DNA of 64,000 bases from Halorhabdus utahensis DSM 12940 (GTDB lineage: Archaea > Halobacteriota > Halobacteria > Halobacteriales > Haloarculaceae). Position numbers and translations under genes: made by a program. The notes beneath the pieces are model-generated. The model had not been told where the DNA came from and did not search any database. It saw only the letters and a list, made by a program, of their open reading frames with translations. Shown one piece after another: positions 56,491 through 64,000 of the stretch (position 1 is the first letter of the stretch; each line of letters starts with the position of its first letter). The stretch covers positions 124,001 through 188,000 of the forward strand of contig NC_013158.1 in assembly GCF_000023945.1 (NCBI RefSeq). The letters are read 5' to 3'.

Positions 56491-57690
56491 ATGAACGGTA
56501 ACAGCTTCGGTCGGCTTTTTCAGGTGACCACGTACGGCGAGTCACACGGCGAGGCGATGGGGTGTACGGTTTCGGGCGTCCCGGCGGGCGTCGAACTCGA
56601 CGAGGATGACATCCAGCACGACCTCGACCGGCGCAAACCCGGCCAGTCGATGATCACGACCTCGCGGGACGAACCCGACGCCGTCACGATCAACTCGGGC
56701 CTGCAGGACGGCTACACGACTGGCACGCCGATCGGGATGGTCATCCAGAACAAGGATTCCCGTTCGGGCAAGTACGAGCCCTTCGTCACGGCCCCCCGCC
56801 CCTCCCACGGAGACTTTACCTACTCGGCGAAGTTCGGCACGCGCAACTGGGGCGGCGGTGGCCGGTCCTCGGCCCGGGAGACGGTCAACTGGGTCGCCGC
56901 GGGTGCCATCGCCAAGCAGGTCCTCGACCAGAGCGAGTACGATGTCCAGATCAAGGCTCACGTCAACCAGATCGGCGAGATCGAAGCCCCGGATGTCACC
57001 TTCGAGGAGATGCTCGAACACAGCGAAGAAAACGACATCCGGTGTGCTCACCCGGAAACTGCCGAGGAGATGCGCGATCTGGCCGAACAGTACCAGCAAG
57101 AAGGTGATTCCATCGGCGGGTCGGTCTACTTCGAATGCCAGGGCGTCCCGCGGGGACTCGGCGCGCCCCGCTTCGACTCCATCCCTTCGCGGCTGGGACA
57201 ACTGATCTACTCGATCCCGGCGGTCAACGACTTCGAGTACGGGGTCGGCCGCGACGCCCGGACGATGGCCGGTAGCGAGTACAACGAGGACTGGGAATTT
57301 GATTCGAATGGGGATCCGGTCCCCGTCGGCAACGACCACGGCGGGATCCAGGGCGGGATCACGACCGGCGACCCCATCTACGGCGAGATCACCTGGCATC
57401 CGCCGGTCTCGATCCCGAAAGCCCAGGAGACCGTCGACTGGGAGACGGGCGAGCGCAAGGAGATCCAGGTCGTCGGCCGCCACGACCCCGTTCTCCCGCC
57501 GCGTGCCGTCCCCGTCGTCGAGGGGCTCCTGTACTGTACGGTGCTAGACTTCATGCTGCTCGGTGGACGGATCAACCCCGACCGACTCGACGGCCGGCCC
57601 GGCGAGTACGACACCGACTACCATCCCTCGAGTCCGGTCAACGACCCCGACGACGCCGCGACGCAGGCCGAGACGATCGACGACGAGTGA
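56491..57690 (+). CDS. aroC: Chorismate synthase
   Basis: Converts 5-enolpyruvylshikimate-3-phosphate to chorismate using reduced FMN, the last common step of aromatic amino acid synthesis. The 399-residue protein has normal length. Signatures include FGRLFQVTTYGESHG near the N-terminus, RRKPGQSMITTSRDEPD, RPSHGDFTYSAKFGTRNWGGGGRSSARET and NDHGGIQGGITTGDPIY. The C-terminal acidic tail (PDDAATQAETIDDE) is usual in haloarchaea. It is not linked to other aro genes here. Confidence 0.97.
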   Translation: MNGNSFGRLFQVTTYGESHGEAMGCTVSGVPAGVELDEDDIQHDLDRRKPGQSMITTSRDEPDAVTINSGLQDGYTTGTPIGMVIQNKDSRSGKYEPFVTAPRPSHGDFTYSAKFGTRNWGGGGRSSARETVNWVAAGAIAKQVLDQSEYDVQIKAHVNQIGEIEAPDVTFEEMLEHSEENDIRCAHPETAEEMRDLAEQYQQEGDSIGGSVYFECQGVPRGLGAPRFDSIPSRLGQLIYSIPAVNDFEYGVGRDARTMAGSEYNEDWEFDSNGDPVPVGNDHGGIQGGITTGDPIYGEITWHPPVSIPKAQETVDWETGERKEIQVVGRHDPVLPPRAVPVVEGLLYCTVLDFMLLGGRINPDRLDGRPGEYDTDYHPSSPVNDPDDAATQAETIDDE

Positions 57691-57703
57691 CGGCGACTCC
57701 GGA

Positions 57704-57916
57704 TCACTCCCCAGCCGACACGTCGCCACCGAACAGCGACATATCTAGGGAGCGCCAGCGCCGGATCGCACACACCAGCGCATCCAGCCCCACAATGGCA
57801 ACGCCGACGATCCCGACCGCTTCGAGTGTCGGGTACTGGGCAAAGATGGACGTGAATTGCTGGATGGCGATGAACGCGACGAGGTACGCCACGCGGCCGA
57901 TGCGACGCAGATTCAT
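57704..57916 (-). CDS. Small two-helix membrane protein
   Basis: A 70-residue protein (MNLRRIGRVAYLVAFIAIQQFTSIFAQYPTLEAVGIVGVAIVGLDALVCAIRRW, read in parts) with two hydrophobic helices and a short polar tail (DMSLFGGDVSAGE). Function unknown. It is convergent with aroC (13 bp between ends) and divergent from the uracil-DNA glycosylase gene. The opposite-strand frames here lack coding character. Confidence 0.6.
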   Translation of the reverse strand: MNLRRIGRVAYLVAFIAIQQFTSIFAQYPTLEAVGIVGVAIVGLDALVCAIRRWRSLDMSLFGGDVSAGE

Positions 57917-58018
57917 GGTTCAGTGTACGCGCGACAGAGCCAAGAACGTGTGGACTCCGGCAGCAAGCCGTTCGCCGCGACCGCGCGCGTTTTGAGTCAC
58001 CCACCCCATCCAGGTACC

Positions 58019-58651
58019 ATGAGCCCGGACATCCCGGATCCACGGAACCCCTACAGCATGGACGAGGACTGTACCAACTGCCCGGCGCTGGTCGAGTCAC
58101 GGACGCAGGTCGTCCATGGCTACGGCGACCCGACGGCGGACGTGATCGTCCTCGGGTCGGCTCCGACGCCGGGTGCAGATCGGACCGGCATCCCGTTCAC
58201 TGGCGACGAGACCGGCGAGACAATACAGGAAATTCTCGGGGCGGTCGGCCTCAGTGATTCCCCACCCGACACCACTGAACCTGACCTCACGGAGGTCTAT
58301 CTCACCTACGTCACGCGGTGTCACCACTCGGATCGAAGCGCAACCGAGGAGGAACGGCACAACTGCGAGGGGTATCGCACGGCGGAACTTCGCCGGATCA
58401 ACCCGGAACTGATCGTGGCTGTCGGGCAGGAGCCACTGGAAGCACTGGCGTTCGAGTACACGATGGAAAGCGCCGACGAACTGGACGTGACTGCCGAACA
58501 CGCGACGACGATCCAGGGCCGCGGATTCGAGATCCTGCCGATGATCGAACCGGTGGCTGCCAGCGAAAGCGAATTGACAGCCTTCCGCGAGCACTTCGCC
58601 GAAGAACTCGACCGGGATTATCGACAGACAAAGGGGCAACGCCGGAAGTAG
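58019..58651 (+). CDS. Uracil-DNA glycosylase-like protein (family 4-type fold)
   Basis: A 210-residue protein of the UDG superfamily, which removes uracil from DNA. Four cysteines that could hold a 4Fe-4S cluster are placed as in family 4/5 enzymes: CTNC near the N-terminus, and Cys in VTRCHHSD and RHNCEGYR. The catalytic loop reads VLGSAPTPGADRTGIPFTGD instead of the common GEAPGxxED, and the second motif is LIVAVGQEPLEAL. Substrate preference may therefore differ from classical family 4. The start at 58019 gives MSPDIPDPRNPYSMDED. It is convergent with the CBS protein. Confidence 0.82.
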   Translation: MSPDIPDPRNPYSMDEDCTNCPALVESRTQVVHGYGDPTADVIVLGSAPTPGADRTGIPFTGDETGETIQEILGAVGLSDSPPDTTEPDLTEVYLTYVTRCHHSDRSATEEERHNCEGYRTAELRRINPELIVAVGQEPLEALAFEYTMESADELDVTAEHATTIQGRGFEILPMIEPVAASESELTAFREHFAEELDRDYRQTKGQRRK

Positions 58652-58669
58652 CCGACGACAGCGGCGGCG

Positions 58670-59098
58670 TCAATCGAGTTCCCAATCTTCCGGGGCAGTA
58701 GACATATCGCCGACTTCGGCGCGGATGTCCGACAGTCGCCAGACGATATCGGTGAGCGTGACCATGCCGACGAGCGAGAGGTCGTCCATCACCGGGACCT
58801 TCTTGACGTCGTTGTCGGCCATTTTCCTGGCGACCCACTGGACGGTTGCGGAGGGACTCGTCGTGATGACCGGCCGATGGGCCAGATCCATCACACGAAT
58901 GTCTTCGAAGGGGTTGCCCGTTCGATAGCCCGCGTTGAGCGCGTCGGTTTCGGTGACGATCCCCACTGGATTGCCCTCGTTGCTGACGACGACAACCGAC
59001 CCGACCTCGTGTGTGAGCAACTTCCCGACCGCATCTCGGAGCGAGGCGTCGCGATCGACGGTAACCACGTCCGTCGACATGATTTCCGTGACTTGCAT
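58670..59098 (-). CDS. Tandem CBS-domain protein
   Basis: A 142-residue protein made of two CBS domains: MQVTEIMSTDVVTVDRDASLRDAVGKLLTHEVGSVVVVSNEGNPVGIVTETDAL, and a second from about residue 65 (VITTSPSATVQWVARKMADNDVKKVPVMDDLSLVGMVTLTDIVW), both read in parts. Such stand-alone pairs bind adenine nucleotides and regulate partner proteins. I chose the ATG at 59098; an ATG at 59125 gives nine more residues. No obvious partner gene is adjacent. Confidence 0.87.
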   Translation of the reverse strand: MQVTEIMSTDVVTVDRDASLRDAVGKLLTHEVGSVVVVSNEGNPVGIVTETDALNAGYRTGNPFEDIRVMDLAHRPVITTSPSATVQWVARKMADNDVKKVPVMDDLSLVGMVTLTDIVWRLSDIRAEVGDMSTAPEDWELD

Positions 59099-59226
59099 GC
59101 TTCGGTCTCCGTCCGGGGCGGACATAATGGTACACGGTAACACAAAACGATCGGAGACACATCGATATGCCAACATGAATCTCGGAAAGCAGCGCATACA
59201 AGAGCACGAGTCTCCCACCTACTGGC

Positions 59227-59967
59227 ATGGCTACCGTCGTCGTTCGCGCTGACGCACCGATTTCGGGGACTGCCCTCCCACACCTCGTCGCGGAGACCCC
59301 ACTGACCGAGCGAGAAGCCGCCGAGCTCTACCAGAGTGCGCTACAGGATGTGTGCGAAGCTGTCGCCGGCAGCGGCGCAGACCTGCTCGTGAACTATCGT
59401 GAGCGAGACGAGATCGAGGACAATGTCGAAGCGGACCTCCGGGACGTCGTCACAACAGCGCTCGACGATCCCGAGGCGGCACGCTTCGAGGTGCAGGTCG
59501 GATCGACGCCGGCGGCCCGGATCGGCAATACGGTGACCCACCTGCTCGAATCGGAGGGGGAATCCTCAGTCGCCATCCTGGATCCAACAGCGGTGCTTGC
59601 CGCTCGGCCGCGGCTCGATCAGGCGTCGATGCAACTTCGGCGCAACGAGGTCGTCGTCGGTCCCTCGGTGAACGGCGAGGTGTTCTACGCGGGCTTCACC
59701 GAATCGATCGACTTCAGCGGGATTGACGGCCGGTTGGACATCGAGACGATCGTCGACCGGGCAAACGATGCGGGACTCGCAGTGAGTACGCTCGAGATGG
59801 CACCGACGCTCCGAACGGCGGCGCAGTTACGTTCGGCACTGCCGGTCCTGCGGGCGCGGCGAGTTGGCGGACTCCCGGTACCCGAACGTACGGTCGCACG
59901 TCTCGAAGAACTTGGCCTCCGGACAGTCGAAAACGAGGACAGCGAGATCAGCGTCGAGCGATCGTAA
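59227..59967 (+). CDS. DUF2064-like nucleotidyltransferase-fold protein
   Basis: A 246-residue haloarchaeal protein that resembles the DUF2064 group, related to glycosyl/nucleotidyltransferases. Segments such as TEREAAELYQSALQDVCEAVAGSGADLLVNYRER, GNTVTHLLE and NEVVVGPSVNGEVFYAGFTE fit that fold; the usual N-terminal nucleotide loop is reduced (MATVVVRADAPISG). Function is not established. It ends 12 bp before the end of the convergent cdcH-type gene. Confidence 0.7.
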   Translation: MATVVVRADAPISGTALPHLVAETPLTEREAAELYQSALQDVCEAVAGSGADLLVNYRERDEIEDNVEADLRDVVTTALDDPEAARFEVQVGSTPAARIGNTVTHLLESEGESSVAILDPTAVLAARPRLDQASMQLRRNEVVVGPSVNGEVFYAGFTESIDFSGIDGRLDIETIVDRANDAGLAVSTLEMAPTLRTAAQLRSALPVLRARRVGGLPVPERTVARLEELGLRTVENEDSEISVERS

Positions 59968-59979
59968 TTCCGGGGACGA

Positions 59980-62244
59980 TCACTGGAAGGTCTTGCCGAC
60001 CTCGGGTTCGTCGAGTTCAGTCTCGCGTTTGTCGAAGCGCTGTTCGATCTCCTCGTAGCGCTCGCGGACCTCGCGGTCGACGCTCGGCTGGACTTCTCCG
60101 AGCGCGGTTTCGAAGTGGCTCTCGTCGATCAGGACGTTCCCGACGCTGTCGTCGACGTCTTCGGGATCGACGCTCCGGATGAACTCACGCGTGGCGGCCA
60201 TCGCAGCCTCGCGGGCGACGGCCTCCAGATCGGCACCGACGTAGCCGTCGGTCCGGCGCGCCAGGTCGTCGAGGTCCACGCTCTCGGCGAGCGGCTTGTC
60301 CCGCGTGTGCACCTCGAGGATCTTCCGGCGCGCGTCCTCGTCGGGCACGGGGACGTGGATGTGTCGGTCGAGTCGACCGGGTCGGATGAGCGCGGCGTCG
60401 ATGAGATCCGGGCGGTTCGTGGTGGCGATCACGACGACGTCCTCCAGATCCTCGAGCCCGTCGAGTTCGGTCAACAGTTGGGAGACGACGCGTTCACCGA
60501 CGCCCGAATCGCCCATATTGCGCCCCCGCTCGCCCGCGATCGAGTCGATCTCGTCGAAGAACACCACCGTGGGTGCGTTCTCACGCGCCTTCGAGAAGAC
60601 TTCGCGGACGCCCTTCTCGGACTCCCCGACGTACTTGTTGAGGAGTTCCGGCCCCTTCACGGAGATGAAGTTGCTCTGGGCCTCGTTGGCGACGGCCTTG
60701 GCGAGCAGCGTCTTCCCCGTGCCTGGTGGGCCATAGAGCAGCACGCCCTTGGCGGACTCCATGTCCATCTGCTCGAAGACGCCGGGGTACTCCAGGGGCC
60801 ACTGGATGGTCTCTCTGAGGCGTTCGGTGGTGTCTTCGAGCCCGCCGACATCTTCCCAGGAGACGTCGGGCACCTCGACGAACACTTCCCGGAGCGCCGA
60901 GGGTTCGATCCCCTTCAGTGCCGCCTTGAAATCGTCTTCAGTGATTTCCAGGGATTCGAGGATCTCGGCGTCGATCTCGTCGGCTTCGAGATCGATCTCC
61001 GGACGGATCCGGCGAAGCGCGTTCATCGCCCCCTCTTTGGCGAGTTGTTCGAGGTCCGCACCGACGAAGCCGTGGGTCCGTTCGGCGTATTCGTCGATGT
61101 CGATCCCGTCGTTCAACGGCATCCCGCGGGTGTGAACCTGCAGGACTTCTTTGCGACCCTTTTTATCGGGCACCCCGATCTCGATCTCGCGATCGAAGCG
61201 ACCGCCACGACGGAGGGCGGGGTCGAGCGCATCAAGTCGGTTGGTCGCGCCGATGACGATCACGTCGCCGCGCTCCTCGAGGCCGTCCATGAGGCTGAGG
61301 AGTTGGGCGACGACGCGGCGTTCGACATCGCCGCTCGTGTCATCACGCTTGGGGGCGATGGAGTCGATCTCGTCGATGAAGACGATCGCCGGGGCGTTCT
61401 CCTCGGCCTCGTCGAACATCTCCCGCAACTGCTCTTCGCTCTCGCCGTAGTACTTCGACATGATCTCCGGGCCCGAGATCGTGGTGAAGTAGGCGTCGAT
61501 CTCGTTGGCGACGGCTTTGGCCATCAGCGTCTTGCCGGTGCCGGGCGGCCCGTGCAGGAGGACGCCCTTCGGCGGCTCGATGCCCAGCTGGTTGAACAGC
61601 TCGGGGTGGCGCATCGGCAACTCGATCATCTCCCGGACCTGCTCTAGCTCGTCGTCGAGCCCGCCGATGTCCTCGTAGGTCACGTCGGGCGTCCCGCGGG
61701 CGTCCTCGGGTGCCTCGCCGGTGATCTGCTCGGCGGGCTGTTGGCTGACCTCGATCTCGGTTTGCTCGGTGACGACGACCGTCCCCTCGGGATCGGTCTC
61801 GGCAATCTTCAGCGGGATCTTCTGGCCACCGACACTGGAGACCGGGCCGAGCCCGAGCGAGAACGGCACAGTTTGGCCTGTCGTGACTGCCTGCCCGGAG
61901 AGCTTGTTCCGGACGTGCGGGCCGATGTTTCCGCGGACGCGGAGGTTCTGGGGAAGGGCGACCGAGATCGAGCGGGCGGGTTTGACGTCGGCCTTCTCGA
62001 CGTCGATCCGGTCGTCGATGCCGACGTCCGCTTCCTGTCGGAGCTGCCCGTCGATCCGGACGACGCCGTCGCCGGTGTCCTCGGGATACCCGGGCCAGAC
62101 ACGGGCAACAGCCCGTCCCTCGCGCCCCTCGAGAACGACGTAGTCGCCGTTCTCCAGGTCGAGTTGCTCCATCGCCGCCCGATCGATCGCGGCCAGCCCA
62201 CGACCGGCGTCCTTCTGTTTGAGTGGTTTGACGGTGAGTTTCAT
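59980..62244 (-). CDS. Cdc48/VCP-type AAA+ ATPase
   Basis: Archaeal p97 homologue: a hexameric unfoldase that extracts and unfolds proteins, often for the proteasome. The 754-residue protein has the N-terminal double-psi beta-barrel and beta-clam domain (about residues 1-190, [24 protein letters not shown]). Two AAA modules follow. D1 has Walker A GPPGTGKT at about 232-239 and Walker [15 protein letters not shown]2 has GPPGTGKT at about 505-512 and [14 protein letters not shown]. Both have sensor and Arg-finger motifs ([35 protein letters not shown]). The start overlaps the stop of the small gene upstream by 4 bp, so the two are coupled. Confidence 0.97.
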   Translation of the reverse strand: MKLTVKPLKQKDAGRGLAAIDRAAMEQLDLENGDYVVLEGREGRAVARVWPGYPEDTGDGVVRIDGQLRQEADVGIDDRIDVEKADVKPARSISVALPQNLRVRGNIGPHVRNKLSGQAVTTGQTVPFSLGLGPVSSVGGQKIPLKIAETDPEGTVVVTEQTEIEVSQQPAEQITGEAPEDARGTPDVTYEDIGGLDDELEQVREMIELPMRHPELFNQLGIEPPKGVLLHGPPGTGKTLMAKAVANEIDAYFTTISGPEIMSKYYGESEEQLREMFDEAEENAPAIVFIDEIDSIAPKRDDTSGDVERRVVAQLLSLMDGLEERGDVIVIGATNRLDALDPALRRGGRFDREIEIGVPDKKGRKEVLQVHTRGMPLNDGIDIDEYAERTHGFVGADLEQLAKEGAMNALRRIRPEIDLEADEIDAEILESLEITEDDFKAALKGIEPSALREVFVEVPDVSWEDVGGLEDTTERLRETIQWPLEYPGVFEQMDMESAKGVLLYGPPGTGKTLLAKAVANEAQSNFISVKGPELLNKYVGESEKGVREVFSKARENAPTVVFFDEIDSIAGERGRNMGDSGVGERVVSQLLTELDGLEDLEDVVVIATTNRPDLIDAALIRPGRLDRHIHVPVPDEDARRKILEVHTRDKPLAESVDLDDLARRTDGYVGADLEAVAREAAMAATREFIRSVDPEDVDDSVGNVLIDESHFETALGEVQPSVDREVRERYEEIEQRFDKRETELDEPEVGKTFQ

Positions 62245-62468
62245 CCTTTCACCTCGATGGTAAGAACGCCGTTGTTCATAAAGGCTGTTGGCTCCCCCCC
62301 ATCCGGCAGAGAGACGTCATACTGGTCGTCGTCGGTGATGACGATTGCCGTATCGCCGACGACGTCGACAGCACCGTCACGGCCGATATCGGCCACGAAG
62401 GTCGTCGCGTCCTCGTAGTCGAACCGGCGGATCGCCGCGTCGCCGACTGTCTGCTGTTCTAATCTCAT
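62241..62468 (-). CDS. Small Hsp20-like haloarchaeal protein coupled to Cdc48 (DUF7127-like)
   Basis: A 75-residue protein ([32 protein letters not shown]...). The pattern [42 protein letters not shown], read in parts, recalls the beta-sandwich end of Hsp20/alpha-crystallin proteins, with a C-terminal NGVLTIEV strand. It has no catalytic motif. Overlap with the Cdc48 gene (ATGA) and a shared leaderless promoter make it a likely substrate adaptor or chaperone partner of Cdc48; that role is inferred. Confidence 0.75.
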   Translation of the reverse strand: MRLEQQTVGDAAIRRFDYEDATTFVADIGRDGAVDVVGDTAIVITDDDQYDVSLPDGGEPTAFMNNGVLTIEVKG

Positions 62469-62493
62469 GCTAACCTTGAGTTAGCTCTAGTAC

Positions 62494-62502
62494 TATTTAA
62501 AT
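62494..62502 (-). promoter_or_regulatory. TATA box of the DUF7127-cdc48 operon
   Basis: TATTTAAAT is centred about 30 bp before the ATG at 62468 on the minus strand, correct for transcription starting 2-4 bases before the start codon. It is the clearest TATA element in the window. Confidence 0.65.
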
Positions 62503-62572
62503 CTACCGCTGAAATACGCCATACGTGCCACTATATCGCCAATCAAGTAGAAAAGCGGTTCACACCCTTTAC

Positions 62573-63379
62573 TCAGTCGAGATCGAGATCGTCCGCGACG
62601 TGGCAGTGTTCCTCGGCCGGGAACTGACCGCCTTCGACGGCGTCGACGTACCCGTCGAGTGCGTCGGCGTAAGCATCCCGGACGTTGCCGAACGCTTCGG
62701 CGAAGGGCGGAGCTGACTCGCTGAGGCCCACCGCGTCGTCGACGACCAAAACCTGGCCGTCACAGTCAGGTCCAGCCCCGATACCGATCGTCGGAATCTC
62801 GAGGTCGGCAGTGATGGCCGCCGCAAGGTTGGCAGGGACGTGTTCGAGCACGAGTGCGAACGCCCCGGCGTCCTCGTGGGCCACGGCGAGGTCGCGGATC
62901 TCTTCGGCTGCGTCCTGGGTGGTTCCCTGCCGGGTGTATCCCAGTCGGTTGACGTGCTGGGGCGTCAAGCCGAGGTGGGCCATGACCGGGATGCCGAGAT
63001 CAGTCAGGTGCTCGGTCAACTCGACGGTGTGGGGGCCACTCTCGATCTTGACCGCGTTCGCCCCGGCCTCCTTGAGCAGTCGGCCGGCGTTCTCGACCGA
63101 GTCGCCCCGGTCCGCCCCAACGCTCAGGAAGGGAAGATCTGTGACGACCAGCGCGTCGTCGGTTCCCCGGACGACCGCCGCCGTGTGGCTCGCCATCTGG
63201 TCCATCGTGACGGGGAGCGTCGAGTCGTGACCCAGAACGACGTTGCCGAGACTGTCCCCGACCAGAATCACGTCCACGCCGGCATCTTCGACCAGTTCGG
63301 CCGTCGTGGCGTCGTAGGCTGTCAGCATCGTGATCGGCTCCGTCCCGACCATCTCCCGGACGTCTCGCACCGTAGTCAT
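62573..63379 (-). CDS. panB: 3-methyl-2-oxobutanoate hydroxymethyltransferase
   Basis: Catalyses hydroxymethyl transfer from methylene-tetrahydrofolate/pterin to ketoisovalerate, giving ketopantoate on the route to pantothenate and coenzyme A. The 268-residue protein has the family hallmarks: ITMLTAYDATTAELVEDAGVDVILVGDSLGNVVLG at the N-terminus with metal-binding Asp, VKIESGPHTVELTEHL, PVMAHLGLTPQHVNRLGY and IPTIGIGAGPDCDGQVLVVDD. It ends in an acidic tail. It is an isolated gene, as is common in archaea. Confidence 0.96.
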   Translation of the reverse strand: MTTVRDVREMVGTEPITMLTAYDATTAELVEDAGVDVILVGDSLGNVVLGHDSTLPVTMDQMASHTAAVVRGTDDALVVTDLPFLSVGADRGDSVENAGRLLKEAGANAVKIESGPHTVELTEHLTDLGIPVMAHLGLTPQHVNRLGYTRQGTTQDAAEEIRDLAVAHEDAGAFALVLEHVPANLAAAITADLEIPTIGIGAGPDCDGQVLVVDDAVGLSESAPPFAEAFGNVRDAYADALDGYVDAVEGGQFPAEEHCHVADDLDLD

Positions 63380-63497
63380 GCGTGCTAGTCCGTCACGGCT
63401 CGCTATTACGCCTTCGGGTCAGTCACCACCGGTGGCAGTTGCGCGATCGGTGGGATAAACCGACAGACGCAAGAACACGGCCCACACAGACCCACCT

Positions 63498-63731
63498 GTG
63501 GCCGAACCGAGTGCGCGCACCGATCCCGACGGCGTCGATCACGGGTGGGTCCTGCAGACGACGTTCGTCGTGACAATCGTCCTCGGCGCGCCGATCGTCG
63601 CCGTCCTCTCGCTCGGACAATCGCTGCCGACCTGGACAGCACGGGCAACCTTTGCGATACGCGTCGGTGCAGTGGTCTGGTTTCTGACCGCAGTCGGCGT
63701 CTTCGTATACGAACGGCGGTATCGCGCCTGA
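63498..63731 (+). CDS. Small two-helix membrane protein (DUF5822-like)
   Basis: A 77-residue protein starting at a GTG at 63498 (MAEPSARTDPDGVDHGWVLQTTFVVTIVLGAPIVAVLSLGQSLPTW, read in parts). It has two transmembrane helices and a short basic C-terminus (YERRYRA). It resembles the haloarchaeal DUF5822 pattern; its role is unknown. It is convergent with the HAD-type gene at the window edge. Confidence 0.65.
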   Translation: MAEPSARTDPDGVDHGWVLQTTFVVTIVLGAPIVAVLSLGQSLPTWTARATFAIRVGAVVWFLTAVGVFVYERRYRA

Positions 63732-63753
63732 GAGTGGACATCGGCCGGAGCGA

Positions 63754-64000
63754 TCACTTTTCGAGCCACTCCTCGACGTACTGGAAGTCCATCCCGGCCC
63801 GATCAGCCGTTCGTTCGTCTTTCGCCGTGTCGCCGACGAACAGTGTCCGCGCAGGGTCGGCGTCGAGTCGGTCGGCCAGTGCGAGCAGGGGTTCGGGATC
63901 CGGTTTCTGGGCTGAGAGCGTGTCCCGACCCACGACCGCCTCGACGGCTTCGAGCAGGTCGTGGCGCTCCAGGGCCGTTCGAACCGCCGCCTCAGCGTTC
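63754..64000 (-). CDS. HAD-family hydrolase, C-terminal part (cut by window edge)
   Basis: The last 81 codons of a gene that continues beyond 64000. The sequence shows HAD motif III as LSAQKPDPEPLLALADRL and motif IV as ARTLFVGDTAKDERTADRAG, then ends in DFQYVEEWLEK. This matches phosphoglycolate-phosphatase-like HAD enzymes. The nucleophile motif lies outside the window, so substrate and start cannot be given. Confidence 0.85.
   Translation of the reverse strand, partial: NAEAAVRTALERHDLLEAVEAVVGRDTLSAQKPDPEPLLALADRLDADPARTLFVGDTAKDERTADRAGMDFQYVEEWLEK

Noticed and set aside
60115-61647. 510-residue frame opposite the Cdc48 gene
   Set aside because: Antisense shadow. The Cdc48 Walker motifs on the other strand are unambiguous.

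Overview
The window is haloarchaeal chromosome. The proteins are strongly acidic with high GC3. Many genes start at or close to the predicted transcription start (leaderless). The families are typically haloarchaeal: topoisomerase VI next to gyrase, CdcH-type AAA ATPase, archaeal SepF, UbaA, NucS and several DUFs confined to Halobacteria. A carbohydrate locus with GH3, GH78, GH4, UxaC and a UxaE-like epimerase points to a saccharolytic genus such as Halorhabdus. That genus call is an inference, not a database match.

Layout. 1-8.3 kb: a topology cluster, with top6B-top6A (minus) and gyrB-gyrA (plus) separated by a TrmB-type regulator. 8.3-11.9 kb: a small accessory patch with three paralogous membrane proteins, a duplicated scrap of the gyrA 3' end, and a lone TnpB element with a hairpin right end. 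11.9-23.6 kb: housekeeping genes (DUF211-VIT pair, PQQ sugar dehydrogenase lipoprotein, PUA protein, RNB nuclease, phytoene synthase, SepF, zinc-ribbon and winged-helix proteins, UbaA E1-like enzyme, Yip1-like protein, M32 carboxypeptidase). 23.7-25.3 kb: about 1.6 kb without a credible gene, leading into a ribbon-helix-helix protein translationally coupled to a tyrosine recombinase. 26.8-37 kb: divergent uronate/rhamnoside catabolic genes. 37-42 kb: a PQQ-propeller lipoprotein and a CbiMQO importer divergent from NikR, hence probably nickel uptake. 42-50.5 kb: FAD oxidoreductase, NucS, a frameshifted gene, MoaA, an orphan LysW, DUF2249 and a polytopic membrane protein, and a membrane histidine kinase. 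51-54.8 kb: a compact redox operon. 55-64 kb: aroC, a UDG, a CBS protein, a DUF2064-like protein, Cdc48, PanB and the end of a HAD phosphatase.

How the genes work together. The clearest metabolic unit is the uronate/rhamnoside divergon: intracellular glycosidases would release galacturonate and rhamnose, and UxaC plus UxaE would channel the uronate toward fructuronate. The most novel-looking unit is the 51-54.8 kb operon. It holds a tandem rhodanese fused to a siroheme/4Fe-4S reductase, overlapping an FrhB-type F420-linked iron-sulfur flavoprotein gene, followed by a 49-residue protein whose CAE-W-LSEQR motif recurs in a second protein of the window. This resembles a split version of the methanogen F420-dependent sulfite reductase and is a hypothesis. 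No rRNA, tRNA or CRISPR array was found.
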